From the NCBI GenBank assembly GCA_963923035.1, contig CAWUKT010000027.1, positions 12,214-76,213 on the forward strand: DNA of 64,000 nucleotides. The letters run 5' to 3'. This document shows, in pieces, positions 37,101 to 46,199 of the stretch (positions are counted from its first letter, which is position 1; the number at the start of each line of letters is the position of its first letter). A program made the position numbers and the translations under genes. The notes beneath the pieces are model-generated. The model searched no databases. It saw nothing but the letters and a program-made list of their open reading frames with translations, and was not told the origin of the DNA. Origin of the DNA: CAWUKT01 sp963923035. GTDB taxonomy: Bacteria; Bacteroidota; Bacteroidia; J057; JADKCL01.

Positions 37101-37591
37101 TGTTGGGTCCGAAGTTGGGCCGCAATGTGAAAGCTGCGGCGCCGGTAATTGGAGCCTTGACGAACCGGGAATTGGCGGAATTGGAGGCGAAGGGAGAAAT
37201 GGAGATCGAAATTGCCGGGCAAACGATCATGTTGGCGTTGGAAGAGGTGGAAATCCGGACCGAAGACGTTCCGGGCTGGAAGGTCGCGTCCACCAACCAG
37301 GTGACGGTCGCCCTCGACGTCCAATTGACGGACGAACTGAAGGAAGAAGGCATCGCCCGCGACATCGTGAACCGCATCCAAAATCTCCGGAAGGACAATG
37401 ATTTTGATGTGACGGACCGAATTGACATCCGAATTGTGGCAGCACCGGAATGGACCGGCGCTTTGACCACTTTCAAAGACTATATCTGTCAGGAAACCCT
37501 GGGCCGCAGCCTCGAAGTGGTTTCCGAGTTGTCGGAAGGCATTGAGATCGACCTCGATGGCATCACCGGCCAGCTTCACATCGCCCGCTAA
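34142..37591 (+). CDS. ileS: Isoleucyl-tRNA synthetase (long, eukaryote-like type)
   Basis: 1,149 residues. Class I synthetase charging tRNA-Ile, with a HIGH-type motif in GIHHVMSR (about residues 59-66), a CP1 editing domain, the KMSKS motif as QKMSGSKGN, and a C-terminal anticodon-binding region. The length and the GPPSANKGPG stretch fit the IleS2 group common in Bacteroidota, which is usually less sensitive to mupirocin; that property is known of the group and not tested here. The start is the ATG at 34142, overlapping the exporter's stop; MTTNKRF at 34157 is an alternative. lspA follows three bases later. Confidence 0.95.
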   Translation: MDNTPMTTNKRFSEEQYVDLPKLDREVLAWWKENQIFEKSISTREGKPAFVFYEGPPSANKGPGIHHVMSRALKDIFCRYKTLKGFQVKRKGGWDTHGLPIELKVEEELGIEKKDIGVKLSIEEYNQACRARVMRFKDQWDEITQQMGYWVDLDDPYITFENNYIESCWALLKKFFDKDLLYKGYSIQPYSPAAGTGLSSHELNQPGAYRDVTDVTVVAQFKAIRDERSEFLFEGATGEVFFTAWTTTPWTLPSNMGLAVGKGIRYVQVNTTNAYTNEPISVVCAADLLPGLFGVKGKFKVEAGAEGEGKIGGTKFPFQVLREFKGTDIDGIRYEQLLPYVKPEGKAFQVVIGDFVTTEDGTGIVHIAPTFGADDFRAGAQNGIGGLMVDYPDGTKGPLVDKRGRFVAEVADPVFGLGGEPVKQEYISDEEVAAALAEQRERLKDIIPDLKSYLNVDDRIGLKLKLENRAFKIEKYKHSYPHCWRTDKPVLYYPLDSWFIRSSSMKDRMAELNRTINWKPASTGEGRFGNWLENLVDWNLSRSRYWGIPLPIWMTEDGTERKCIGSRAELEAEVQKSIAAGHMDAAVWERFENADDLHRPYVDEIVLVSDNGQPMQREADLIDVWFDSGSMPYAQWHYPFENEDIFKTNFPADFIAEGVDQTRGWFYTLHAIAVMLFDSVAYKNVVSNGLLLDAKGQKMSGSKGNTIDPFKMLNDFGVDAVRWYMIGNAAPWDNLKFNVSQLAENKRIFFGTLFNTYFFFAQYANLDGFDFSGERIPVAQRSELDRWIISRLNHLVKDVDAQFSDYEPHRAIKAMEGFLDELSNWYVRLSRRVFWKSEMGDEKRAAFQTLYECLATFAKLMSPVAPFYSDRLYQQLNQVTGQENCESVHLTNFPTVKIPEIDLQLEYRMGLARTVTSLVHSIRKAEKIKVRQPLQKVLIPVLSDEMKTSLEEVKGVILREVNVKELDLVSADDNTTIVKKAKPNFRLLGPKLGRNVKAAAPVIGALTNRELAELEAKGEMEIEIAGQTIMLALEEVEIRTEDVPGWKVASTNQVTVALDVQLTDELKEEGIARDIVNRIQNLRKDNDFDVTDRIDIRIVAAPEWTGALTTFKDYICQETLGRSLEVVSELSEGIEIDLDGITGQLHIAR

Positions 37592-37594
37592 TCC

Positions 37595-38260
37595 ATGGAA
37601 CAGAGCCCGCCCCATACCGCATCAGGTGGCCCCGGCGGGCTCCGTTCCATTTTATACCCCTACAAATATTACTGGTTGGCCTTCGCGGTCGTATTGGTTG
37701 ATCAATTGGTCAAGCTGATCGTCAAGTTCAACATGCAGTTGTGGGAAGACATCCCCGTCCTCGGGAATACCTTCCGCATCAACTTCATCGAAAACGAAGG
37801 CGCGGCATTTGGCGTGACCTTTGCCGATCTGTTGAACCGCATCGGCATCGCCATGACCGACGAAACCGCCAAAATCCTGTTGACGGTCTTCTCGATTTTT
37901 GCCGTCCTGGTGATCGTTTACCTCCTCCAACAAGTCAGCAACCACCGATCGGCCCTGCCCGCATTTCTGGGCCTGATCCTCGGTGGCGCTGTTGGCAACA
38001 TCATCGACCGCGTTTTCTACGGGGTCTGGTTTTCCGGCATGAATTGGTATGAAGGTGGCCTCTTCCAGGGCCAGGTGGTGGACATGTTCTACTTCGACCT
38101 GTACGAAGGAGAATTGTGGGGGATGGATTTGAATTTGTTTCCCGTCTTCAACATCGCCGACCTGGCCATCACCGTCGGGATTCTGGCCATCGTATTTTTC
38201 CAACGATGTTTCTTCCGGAAGCACCAGGAGCGCACCCAGACCGAAGAAACTGCTTCTTAA
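37595..38260 (+). CDS. lspA: Lipoprotein signal peptidase
   Basis: 221 residues, slightly long because of an N-terminal extension and loops typical of Bacteroidota. LspA cuts lipoprotein signal peptides at the inner membrane. Catalytic aspartates are Asp138 (GNIIDRVFYG) and Asp189 (FNIADLAI); four membrane segments surround them. The ileS-lspA order is conserved in many bacteria. The window's many lipoproteins are its clients. Confidence 0.94.
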   Translation: MEQSPPHTASGGPGGLRSILYPYKYYWLAFAVVLVDQLVKLIVKFNMQLWEDIPVLGNTFRINFIENEGAAFGVTFADLLNRIGIAMTDETAKILLTVFSIFAVLVIVYLLQQVSNHRSALPAFLGLILGGAVGNIIDRVFYGVWFSGMNWYEGGLFQGQVVDMFYFDLYEGELWGMDLNLFPVFNIADLAITVGILAIVFFQRCFFRKHQERTQTEETAS

Positions 38261-38263
38261 GAT

Positions 38264-39901
38264 TTAGTTTTTCAGCGAAAAAGTACCCTTCCGCTTGAGC
38301 TGTTCGGCTTGCGGCAGCAACTCAATGGCGCGCTTCAGGACGTTGTCGCTTTGGTGGTAGACCGGATAGAATCCGGCATCCTGGAAATAGCGCCGGCCAA
38401 TGAACGCCTTGATGTACACCTGCACATCGTTCTGAGAGACCTGGTAGCCTTTCTCATCGTATTTGACGCCGTTGTCCGCGGCAAAATCCGTGAATTCCTT
38501 CACCAACGACGACGTGACCTGGAATTTGTTCCGGAAGGCTTCCGCGTCGGGATAGCGGTCCGTGAAATTCGGGTTGTTGTCGAGGTAGTGATAGGAGAAG
38601 GTACGGAACATCGCCCGGCCAATGAGGCGGGAGAGGTACTGGCTGTCGGTGGTGGTGTCGCGGGGAACAAAGACATCCGGCACAATGCCACCGCCGCCGT
38701 AGACCGTCCGCCCGGAATTCGTCTTGAACTTCAGGGAGTCGGGCAGGTCGATCTTGCTCGCATCGTAGATTTCGCCGTTTTCGAAGCGTTCGAGGATTTC
38801 ATCCTCGTATTCTTCGCTGGACATCTCGAAGGGCTTCTGGATGCAGCGGCCGCTCGGCGTATAGTACTGGGAGATGACCAGGCGCATGGCCGAGCCATCG
38901 GGGAATTCGTGTTGGGTCTGGACGAGGCCCTTGCCGAAGGAACGGACGCCGACGATGAGTCCGCGGTCCCAATCCTGGATGGCTCCGGCGACGATTTCGC
39001 TCGCGGAGGCGGAGCCGTAGTCGAGCAAGACCACGAGGGCGCCGTCCTCGAAGAGGTCGTACTGGGAAGAAGCGCGGTAGCTCGATTTGCTGTCGTCGGT
39101 GCGGCCATCCGTATAGACGACCATCTTGCCGGCGCCGAGGAATTCATCGGCGATGTATTCGGCCATCTGCATATAGCCGCCGGGATTGCCACGCAGGTCC
39201 AGGACCATTTTGCCCATGCCCTTGTCCAGCAATTTCCGGGTATGCTCTCTAAATTCTTTGTGGGTGGTGCTCGCGAACCGGCTCACCTTGAGATAGCCAA
39301 TTTCGTCGTCGATCATGTACGAATAGTCCACACTGTACAGGGGAATCTCGTCCCGCACAATCACAAAATCCAATACATCGTCGATACCGTGCCGCACGAT
39401 GCTCACCTTGACCTTGGTTCCCCGCTTGCCCCGCAATTTTTCCATCACTTCCGCATTCGTAATCCCAATCACATCATCTTCATCAATTTCCACAATCCGA
39501 TCGCCGCCTTGGATGCCCACTTTTTCACTGGGCCCCCCGGACAATGCCGATACCACATACAAGGTATCTTCGAGGATATTGAACTCAATCCCGATCCCGT
39601 CAAAACTCCCTTGCATTTGTTCTTCCATCGACTTCATTTCCTTCGCACTGATGTAGAACGTATGTGGATCCAGCCCTTCCAGCATTCCCTTCACCGCATC
39701 TTCCACCATTTTATCCGTATCCGCCTCCTTCACGTAATTCTGCTCCACATAGGAAATGGCTTCCTGGATTTTGGAAAATCCACTGCTCATCCGGGCCCGT
39801 TTGGCTTCGGTGGGAGTGGTACGTTGGAGTTGAAAGCCAGCAAACATGCCCGCTGAAACGAGCAGGGCACCGGTCAAGGCGTAAATGATATTGCGATTCA
39901 T
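38264..39901 (-). CDS. C-terminal processing protease (S41, CtpA/Prc type)
   Basis: 545 residues. An N-terminal membrane anchor or signal (about 7-24), then a helical region, a PDZ domain (about 100-170) and the S41 protease core. The catalytic pair is Ser301 in GSASASEIVAG and Lys324 in SFGKGLVQ. Such proteases trim exported proteins or regulate cell-wall hydrolases in the periplasm. The C-terminal 120 residues form the extra domain common in Bacteroidota members. It converges with lspA (three bases between stops). The divergent gene at its 5' side starts 241 bases away. Confidence 0.93.
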   Translation of the reverse strand: MNRNIIYALTGALLVSAGMFAGFQLQRTTPTEAKRARMSSGFSKIQEAISYVEQNYVKEADTDKMVEDAVKGMLEGLDPHTFYISAKEMKSMEEQMQGSFDGIGIEFNILEDTLYVVSALSGGPSEKVGIQGGDRIVEIDEDDVIGITNAEVMEKLRGKRGTKVKVSIVRHGIDDVLDFVIVRDEIPLYSVDYSYMIDDEIGYLKVSRFASTTHKEFREHTRKLLDKGMGKMVLDLRGNPGGYMQMAEYIADEFLGAGKMVVYTDGRTDDSKSSYRASSQYDLFEDGALVVLLDYGSASASEIVAGAIQDWDRGLIVGVRSFGKGLVQTQHEFPDGSAMRLVISQYYTPSGRCIQKPFEMSSEEYEDEILERFENGEIYDASKIDLPDSLKFKTNSGRTVYGGGGIVPDVFVPRDTTTDSQYLSRLIGRAMFRTFSYHYLDNNPNFTDRYPDAEAFRNKFQVTSSLVKEFTDFAADNGVKYDEKGYQVSQNDVQVYIKAFIGRRYFQDAGFYPVYHQSDNVLKRAIELLPQAEQLKRKGTFSLKN

Positions 39902-40003
39902 GTGGATTCCCGAAAAGGGTCGATCAGATCAATGGTACAAGTTAAAAGGATTGTAACCAAAACAACGTTCCTTTAGAAACTATGTTTTCTTTGGGCTAAA
40001 ATA

Positions 40004-40045
40004 GTGGTTGATAAAAACGGGCTAATTAGAGGATTAATCAACCAC
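40004..40045. promoter_or_regulatory. 9-bp perfect inverted repeat, candidate operator
   Basis: GTGGTTGAT (40004-40012) and ATCAACCAC (40037-40045), exact inverted copies with a 24-base spacer, in the 241-base gap between the divergent protease and DUF1015 genes. It could control either gene. Confidence 0.4.
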
Positions 40046-40130
40046 GAAACGCCCAAAAAGGTAAAACAGGAAGAAATGTCGCAATTTGAAGCACTGAAAT
40101 TCGGGACCATTACCGTTTCACTTTTCCAAT

Positions 40131-40138
40131 TAACTTTG
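40131..40138 (+). promoter_or_regulatory. Bacteroidota -7-type box before the DUF1015 gene
   Basis: TAACTTTG, a full match to TAnnTTTG, four bases before the GTG at 40143. I find no good -33 element, so it may be chance, but the spacing repeats that seen at thiL and glyS. Confidence 0.4.
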
Positions 40139-40142
40139 TCCC

Positions 40143-41486
40143 GTGGCAATCATTCGACCATTTCGGGCCTGGCGCTACAATGAAGACAAAGTGGAAGACA
40201 TCAACCGGAAGTTTTCCCCGCTCTTCGATGTGGTGAGTCCAGAGCAGCTGCAACAACTCTACGCCATCCCCAACAACTCCATCCATGTTTCGGTCCCGCG
40301 ATCGGACGAGGAGGCATTGGCGAAGTTGAAGCAGTGGAAGGAAAAAGGCATCATCCACCAGGATGCGATGCCGGCCATTTATATCTATTACCAGCGTTTT
40401 TCGTTGTTTGGGGAGGAAAAAGAATACGTGCGGAAAGGCTTTGTGGCGATGATCCGCGTCGCGCCCAATAGCGGCTCTCCCGACAGCGACATCGTCTTGC
40501 ACGAAGACACGATCAGCTCGTCGGTCCACGAGCGCACCCGTTTGCTCCGCAAGACCCTTCTGAATACGGCCCCCACCCACGGCCTCTACGAGGATCCGGG
40601 CTTCGAGCTGGAAGCGCTCATGGACAGCTATATGGAGGAACCCCGGTACGAGTACATCGACTACCAAGGTGTCATCAACCAGTTGGCCATCGTCCAGAAC
40701 CGCGAGGACATCGAGCAGTTCATTGACATGGTGCGAAACCAAAAGGTCTACCTGGCGGATGGCCACCACCGGCTGGCGTCGTCGGTGAAGTTGCAGCAGG
40801 ATTCCGTGGAATCCGGCCTGCCCTTGCCTCCGGACAGCTTCCGGAACTACCACCTCATGTACCTCACCAATCTGCTGGCCGATGACCTGCGGATTTTGCC
40901 CATCCACCGGGTACTGACCCTCGCCGAAAAGACCTACAATCCCAAGCCCATCCTGAACCGGCTGAGTGAATTTTTCGACATCGAAGACATCACCTTTAGC
41001 CGGGCGCCCATTTTCAAGCACCTCCCTTCGCATACCTACCGCTACGGCATGGTCCTCGGGAACCTTCAGTACTTGTTGACCCTGAAACCAAGCCTCGATC
41101 CGGTCCGGGACATTCCCCTCGACCTGCCCCCGGCCGTGAAGCAATTGGCCTATACTGTGTTCCACTATTTCGTCTTTGACCGCGGCTTTGGCTTGCCCTA
41201 TGCCGACCAACACGGCTGCGACGACATCGCCTACATCAAAGACTACGGGGGCGCGGTGAAGCAGGCGGCCCGGAACCGGAACAAGGTGGCGTTCATCATG
41301 CAGGGCACGAGCATGGACCAGATGATGCAGGTGTGCAAAGCGGGTGCGCTGATGCCCCAGAAATCGACCTATTTTTATCCCAAAGTAGTCTGCGGACTCG
41401 TATTTGCCAGTATCGACGACCATGAAAACCAAAGTCCCTTTGATTCTAGCTTCGGGCTCCCCCCGACGTCAGCAACTGCTCCGTGA
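40143..41486 (+). CDS. DUF1015 family protein
   Basis: 447 residues with GTG as the start, which opens the usual family N-terminus AIIRPFRAWRYNEDKV. Other landmarks are LADGHHRLASSV in the middle (the conserved Gly-His-His-Arg) and KSTYFYPKVVCGLVF near the end. DUF1015 (SerK-like) proteins are related to free-serine kinases, but the activity of this one is not known. The last 20 or so residues lie beyond the conserved end and are read from the first 65 bases of maf in another frame, an unusually long overlap. Confidence 0.85.
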   Translation: MAIIRPFRAWRYNEDKVEDINRKFSPLFDVVSPEQLQQLYAIPNNSIHVSVPRSDEEALAKLKQWKEKGIIHQDAMPAIYIYYQRFSLFGEEKEYVRKGFVAMIRVAPNSGSPDSDIVLHEDTISSSVHERTRLLRKTLLNTAPTHGLYEDPGFELEALMDSYMEEPRYEYIDYQGVINQLAIVQNREDIEQFIDMVRNQKVYLADGHHRLASSVKLQQDSVESGLPLPPDSFRNYHLMYLTNLLADDLRILPIHRVLTLAEKTYNPKPILNRLSEFFDIEDITFSRAPIFKHLPSHTYRYGMVLGNLQYLLTLKPSLDPVRDIPLDLPPAVKQLAYTVFHYFVFDRGFGLPYADQHGCDDIAYIKDYGGAVKQAARNRNKVAFIMQGTSMDQMMQVCKAGALMPQKSTYFYPKVVCGLVFASIDDHENQSPFDSSFGLPPTSATAP

Positions 41487-41997
41487 CACGGGCCTGGCCT
41501 TCGAGGTGGTGACCCGTCCGGTGGAAGAAATCATCCCCGAACAGATGTCGCCGATGGCGGTTGTGGAGCACCTGGCCCTGTTCAAGGCCCGGGCCTACGA
41601 TGACCTGGCGGCTGACCATGTGGTGATCACGGCGGATACGGTGGTGTCGCTGGGGGATGAGATTCTGGGAAAACCGGTGGACGCCCGGGATGCCGTCCAA
41701 ATGTTGAAGGACTTGAGCGGGCAGGTGAATTGGGTGGTCAGCGGGGTGTGCATTTCCCATCGGGGCCAGAAAAAATTGTTCCACGAAGTGACCAAGGTGC
41801 GGTTTCGGGCGTTGAAGCGGTGGGAAATCGCCTATTACATAGAGCGTTACCGGCCGTATGACAAGGCGGGCTCCTATGGGATTCAGGAATGGATTGGCAT
41901 GGTCGGGGTGGATCATATCGAAGGCGACTACTACAATGTAGTGGGCCTGCCGGTCGCCCGCCTGTGGCGGGAATTGGAAGAATGGATGATCTGGTAG
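41422..41997 (+). CDS. maf: Maf-like nucleotide pyrophosphatase
   Basis: 191 residues. Maf proteins hydrolyse nucleoside triphosphates such as dTTP/UTP or modified ones and act as house-cleaning enzymes. Motifs: LASGSPRRQQLL at the N-terminus, ITADTVV with the catalytic Asp, and YDKAGSYGIQEW near the C-terminus. The start is the ATG at 41422, as the conserved SGSPRR follows after ten residues. The gene begins inside the DUF1015 gene. A hairpin with a T-rich tail lies 60 bases after the stop. Confidence 0.93.
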   Translation: MKTKVPLILASGSPRRQQLLRDTGLAFEVVTRPVEEIIPEQMSPMAVVEHLALFKARAYDDLAADHVVITADTVVSLGDEILGKPVDARDAVQMLKDLSGQVNWVVSGVCISHRGQKKLFHEVTKVRFRALKRWEIAYYIERYRPYDKAGSYGIQEWIGMVGVDHIEGDYYNVVGLPVARLWRELEEWMIW

Positions 41998-42056
41998 AGG
42001 TTCGGGAAAATCAAGGGGGATATTTTTCAAAAAATAGCAACATAAAAGCTCCATTG

Positions 42057-42080
42057 AGCGGCGCATTGCCGCTTTATTTT
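42057..42080 (+). terminator. Terminator after maf
   Basis: AGCGGC (42057-42062) pairs with GCCGCT (42068-42073) around a five-base loop and runs into TTTATTTT. Confidence 0.65.
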
Positions 42081-42221
42081 GTACATTGAAGATTCGTTAA
42101 TCGGAATAATCGTTCGAAAGAGTTCCTTGTACAATGGTCGCCTCGGTATGCGGCCAATTTTCGACTGCAATGGTCCTTCGGGGCCAGGATCGGATAAAAA
42201 AATCAATCAGTTCGAAGCGCT

Positions 42222-45200
42222 ATGTTACCCAAAATCGCCACTCAGGCATGGTCCGCTATGGCCATCCTTTTTTTGCTCTGGATCGTTCCCCAATCGGTTG
42301 AAGCCCAGTGTTCAGCCAATATTGACTTCAATACCTGGACAGTAGAAGGACCTCCTGCCAATGGTAACTGGAATGTCAATGCACCGGGAACCTCCGTGAC
42401 GCAAACCATCAATGGCCTCCCCACCTTTTTCGTGAGCCCTGAGGAGTTTATCAATGTCCGCATCACCGGAACCATCTCGACTTCCGGCGGCGACGACGAT
42501 TATATCGGCTTTGTCTTTGGGTACCGCAACCCCATTTCCCAGCCCGGCCCGAACTATCCCATGCAGACGATGCTCTTCGATTGGAAGCAAGGCAACCAAG
42601 GCACGGCAACGGAAGGACGCTACCTGGTCCAAATGGATACCACCTTTGCTCTGGGAAACAATGGCTCGATTTCTCCTTTCTTCTGGGAAAAACAAAGTAC
42701 CCCCGCGCACAACCTCCTCTCCTCCACGACTGGTCCCGGAACCGGCTGGAACCAGAACGTCAATTACAACTTTGAATTGACCTACCTGGCCGACCGCACG
42801 GTCATCGTGGTGAACAATGATACCTTCTTCGATGTCAATGGTTGTTTCCTGCCCGGCCGCTTCGGCTTTTACAACTATTCCCAGAACCCGGTAGTCTATT
42901 CGAACTTCTCTTATACCCTGTTGCCGGACTTTACCTTTGCTTCGGCGAATGTCTGTTTGACGGATTCGGCCCGCTTCATTTATTCGGTCGATACCTGTTC
43001 CAGTGTATTGGTGACGAATTCGGAAGTGGCGAGTTGGAAATGGGATTTTGGCGATGGAAACATTGACAGCGTTCCGAACCCTACCCACCTTTATGGCGCC
43101 ACCGGGGTCTACAATGTCCAGTTGGTCATTACCGACAGCCTGGGCTGCCAGGACTCCCTGACCCAGCCCATCACGATTCTATCGGTTCCCACGACGCCCA
43201 CCACCAGCAACAATACGCCGATTTGCGAAGGCGCTCCGATCGTTCTGAACTCGGTCGCCGGCCCCGGGGTCACCTACAACTGGACCGGTCCCAACGGCTA
43301 TTTCTCCACCACGGCGAACCCGGTCATCAACCCGACCACGGTCGCCGACAGTGGAAACTACGTGCTGACCGTCTCCGACGGCAACTGCAACAGTGAACCC
43401 GATACCACCCTGGCCGTCGTTCTGCCCGAGCCCGCCGCCCCGGTGGCGAGCAGCAACAGCCCGGTCTGTGAAGACAGCCTCCTGAGCTTTTCCACCACGA
43501 CCGTGGCCGGTGCTACCTATACCTGGACCGGCCCGAATGGCTTTTCCTCCAACCTCGGCAGCCCCTTCGTGGCCACCCCCTCTGTCGCCGCCTCCGGCAA
43601 CTACAATGTCTTCGCGACGATCAACGGTTGCCCGGGCCCGGTGACGACCCTCGCGGTGACGGTCAACCCAACGCCGGTCGTGGACATCCTCGGCGATACG
43701 ACGATCTGTATCGGAGATGGAACGACCCTGACGGGTACGGGCGCGTCGACCTACGCGTGGAACACCTCGGCCACGACGACGTCCATTGCCGTGGCTCCGG
43801 TGACGACCACGACGTTTTCCGTCACGGGTACGAGCGCGGCCGGTTGCCCGGCCCCCGTCGAATCGGCCACTGTGGTGGTCAGTCCCTTGCCCGTAGTGAG
43901 CCTCGGACCCGACCTCGTCGTCTGCGATACCGTCACCCTCAATGCGGGTCCCGGTTTCCTCAACTACAACTGGAATACTCCCGCTACGACCCAAAGCATT
44001 CTGGTCACCACTTCCGGCCAGTACATCGTAGAGGTCATGGGCACGGACAGCTGCCTCGCGTCCGATACGATCAATGTCACTGTCAATACCACGCCGACGG
44101 CGCTGATCACCGGTGACAGCACTATTTGTCCCGGCACGTCCACGACCCTGACCGCATCGGGCGGGGCCACCTTCAACTGGAACAACGGCGCCACCACGGC
44201 TGCCATTACCGTTTCCCCTCCGGCAGATTCGGTCTATTTGGTCACCACCACGAGCAACGGCTGCACCAGCGCCCCGGACAGCATCACGGTCCTCGTGGGA
44301 GCGGCTGCCTCGATCAATTTGGGGCCTGATCTCACCGTTTGTGACGATACCATCCTCGACGCCGGCCCTGGCTTCGTCGATTATTTTTGGAATACCTCGG
44401 CTACCACCCAATCCATTTCGGTTTCCACGACCGGCATCTACGGCTTGGTGGTCATGAATGCCGACAGCTGTTTTGCTTCCGATTCCCTCAACGTCACGGT
44501 CAACGTGACGGAGTTGGTGGACTTGGGAGTAGATCAAACGATTTGCAATGGCGACCAAACGACCTTCACGGCCGCTCCGGGAACATTTGCGACGTACCAG
44601 TGGACGCCTCCGGTGGGCAGCGGTGCTTCGGTGACCGTTGGCACCCCCGGCAATTATATTGTGAATACCGTGGACGTCAACGGATGTCCCGATGCAGATA
44701 CCGTCAACCTGGCGAATTTCCCCGTTTTGAACGGGGACATCGGACCGGATTCGACCATCTGTGATGGCACGACCATTACCCTGGATGCGAGCAGTTGGGG
44801 GGGCGCCACCTACGCGTGGGCACCCGGCGGCCAGGCGACCGCCTCCATCCCGGTCAGCGCCGCGGGCACCTATACCGTGACCATCGACGATGGCAATGGC
44901 TGTATCTATACCGATACCCGCACGATCTCGGTGGATGTTCCTCCGGTGATCTCTGTATCAAATTCGGCGACCACGACCTGTGAGAATTTGCCGATTGTCT
45001 TCACGGCTTCGCCGACGGGTCTGGCCCAGTACCAGTTTTCCCAAAACGGTACCCTGGCGTCGAGTGGCTCCAGCGAAGTCTGGTCAACGATTGGCCTCAG
45101 CAATGGGGACGTCATAACCGTCCTGGGCATCACGGCGGCGGGTTGCCCGACGAATGTGGTGACGGCGGATCCGGTGACCTTGCTGCCCTTGCCGACGGGG

Positions 45201-46196
45201 ACGATTTCGGCTCCCGATGTCTGCGATGGCGAGACCACGCAGTTGGAGGTGATCGGATTGGGCGCGGGCGTCACGGCGACCTGGAATGGAACCGGCGGAT
45301 TGTCGGGGGCAGGCCCGAACATCGGCTATGTCTATCCCGGACCGGGTACCTACCAGGCCAATGTCGTGCTGGACAATGGCTTTTGTTCGGCGACGTTGAC
45401 GTCGGTGACAAATGTGCGGAACCGCCCGCCGGCGCCGTTTGTGCCGAATGCCGCGGCCTGTGAAGGTTCTGACCTCGAATTCAACGCTTCGGGCATCGGC
45501 TCGCTGTCCTGGTTCGATGCGCCTACCGGCGGGACTTTGCTGGGCACGGGTCCGTTCCTGGTATATCCCAATGCGCCTGTCGGATTGGATACCCTGTACA
45601 TTGAGACCTTCTCCAATAACTGTTTCAGCGACCGCCATGCGTTCACGGTGGACATCGGAATCGTTCCCACCGCGGATTTCATTTCCAATCCCGATACCAA
45701 CTCACCGCTGAACGTTCCCGAGGCCCAGGTCACCTTTGTGAACCTGAGTACGAATGCCGACAATTACCTCTGGAACTTTGGCGACGGCAATTTCACGTCG
45801 GAGTTTGCTCCGGTGCACAATTACTTTGAGGAAGGATTGTACACGGTCACCTTGATTGCCTCCACGAACGCCAACTGCGCCGATACTGTTTCCCGGGAGT
45901 TCTACCGGGTCACCAATATCCAGCAGGTGCTGGTCCCGAATGCCTTCACTCCGAACGGCGATAACCTGAACGACGTGTTCGAAATCGTGCCGTTTGGCGT
46001 GCCGACCTACGAAATCGAGATTTTTGACCGCTGGGGCAAGTTCATCTTTGCCAACCAGGGGGATGCCTCGGATTTCTGGGATGGAACGTTCTCCGGCCAG
46101 CCGGTCGTGGAAGGGGTGTACGTCTACCGCCTCCGCTTCGCGAATCCGGACGGAACGACGGAGGAACAGAGTGGAACCGTTACGGTATACCGGTAA
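42222..46196 (+). CDS. T9SS-secreted PKD/Ig-like surface protein with gliding-motility-type C-terminal domain
   Basis: 1,324 residues. Signal peptide about 1-28 (SVEAQ). A thrombospondin-C-terminal-like/lectin domain follows (about 30-235, with DDDYIGFVFGYRN and FDWKQ), then a PKD domain (WKWDFGDGN near 270). A long series of PKD/Ig-like repeats follows, each with 'DTTIC' or 'VCDD' and ending 'TYTVT' or similar. A last PKD (YLWNFGDGNF) precedes the C-terminal type B sorting domain (about 1235-1324: VLVPNAFTPNGDNLNDVFEI, IFDRWGKFIF, DGTFSGQPVVEGVYVY). Such proteins are exported by T9SS and kept at the surface or released, usually as adhesins. It stands alone and converges with the next gene three bases on. 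Confidence 0.9.
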   Translation: MLPKIATQAWSAMAILFLLWIVPQSVEAQCSANIDFNTWTVEGPPANGNWNVNAPGTSVTQTINGLPTFFVSPEEFINVRITGTISTSGGDDDYIGFVFGYRNPISQPGPNYPMQTMLFDWKQGNQGTATEGRYLVQMDTTFALGNNGSISPFFWEKQSTPAHNLLSSTTGPGTGWNQNVNYNFELTYLADRTVIVVNNDTFFDVNGCFLPGRFGFYNYSQNPVVYSNFSYTLLPDFTFASANVCLTDSARFIYSVDTCSSVLVTNSEVASWKWDFGDGNIDSVPNPTHLYGATGVYNVQLVITDSLGCQDSLTQPITILSVPTTPTTSNNTPICEGAPIVLNSVAGPGVTYNWTGPNGYFSTTANPVINPTTVADSGNYVLTVSDGNCNSEPDTTLAVVLPEPAAPVASSNSPVCEDSLLSFSTTTVAGATYTWTGPNGFSSNLGSPFVATPSVAASGNYNVFATINGCPGPVTTLAVTVNPTPVVDILGDTTICIGDGTTLTGTGASTYAWNTSATTTSIAVAPVTTTTFSVTGTSAAGCPAPVESATVVVSPLPVVSLGPDLVVCDTVTLNAGPGFLNYNWNTPATTQSILVTTSGQYIVEVMGTDSCLASDTINVTVNTTPTALITGDSTICPGTSTTLTASGGATFNWNNGATTAAITVSPPADSVYLVTTTSNGCTSAPDSITVLVGAAASINLGPDLTVCDDTILDAGPGFVDYFWNTSATTQSISVSTTGIYGLVVMNADSCFASDSLNVTVNVTELVDLGVDQTICNGDQTTFTAAPGTFATYQWTPPVGSGASVTVGTPGNYIVNTVDVNGCPDADTVNLANFPVLNGDIGPDSTICDGTTITLDASSWGGATYAWAPGGQATASIPVSAAGTYTVTIDDGNGCIYTDTRTISVDVPPVISVSNSATTTCENLPIVFTASPTGLAQYQFSQNGTLASSGSSEVWSTIGLSNGDVITVLGITAAGCPTNVVTADPVTLLPLPTGTISAPDVCDGETTQLEVIGLGAGVTATWNGTGGLSGAGPNIGYVYPGPGTYQANVVLDNGFCSATLTSVTNVRNRPPAPFVPNAAACEGSDLEFNASGIGSLSWFDAPTGGTLLGTGPFLVYPNAPVGLDTLYIETFSNNCFSDRHAFTVDIGIVPTADFISNPDTNSPLNVPEAQVTFVNLSTNADNYLWNFGDGNFTSEFAPVHNYFEEGLYTVTLIASTNANCADTVSREFYRVTNIQQVLVPNAFTPNGDNLNDVFEIVPFGVPTYEIEIFDRWGKFIFANQGDASDFWDGTFSGQPVVEGVYVYRLRFANPDGTTEEQSGTVTVYR

Positions 46197-46199
46197 AAA

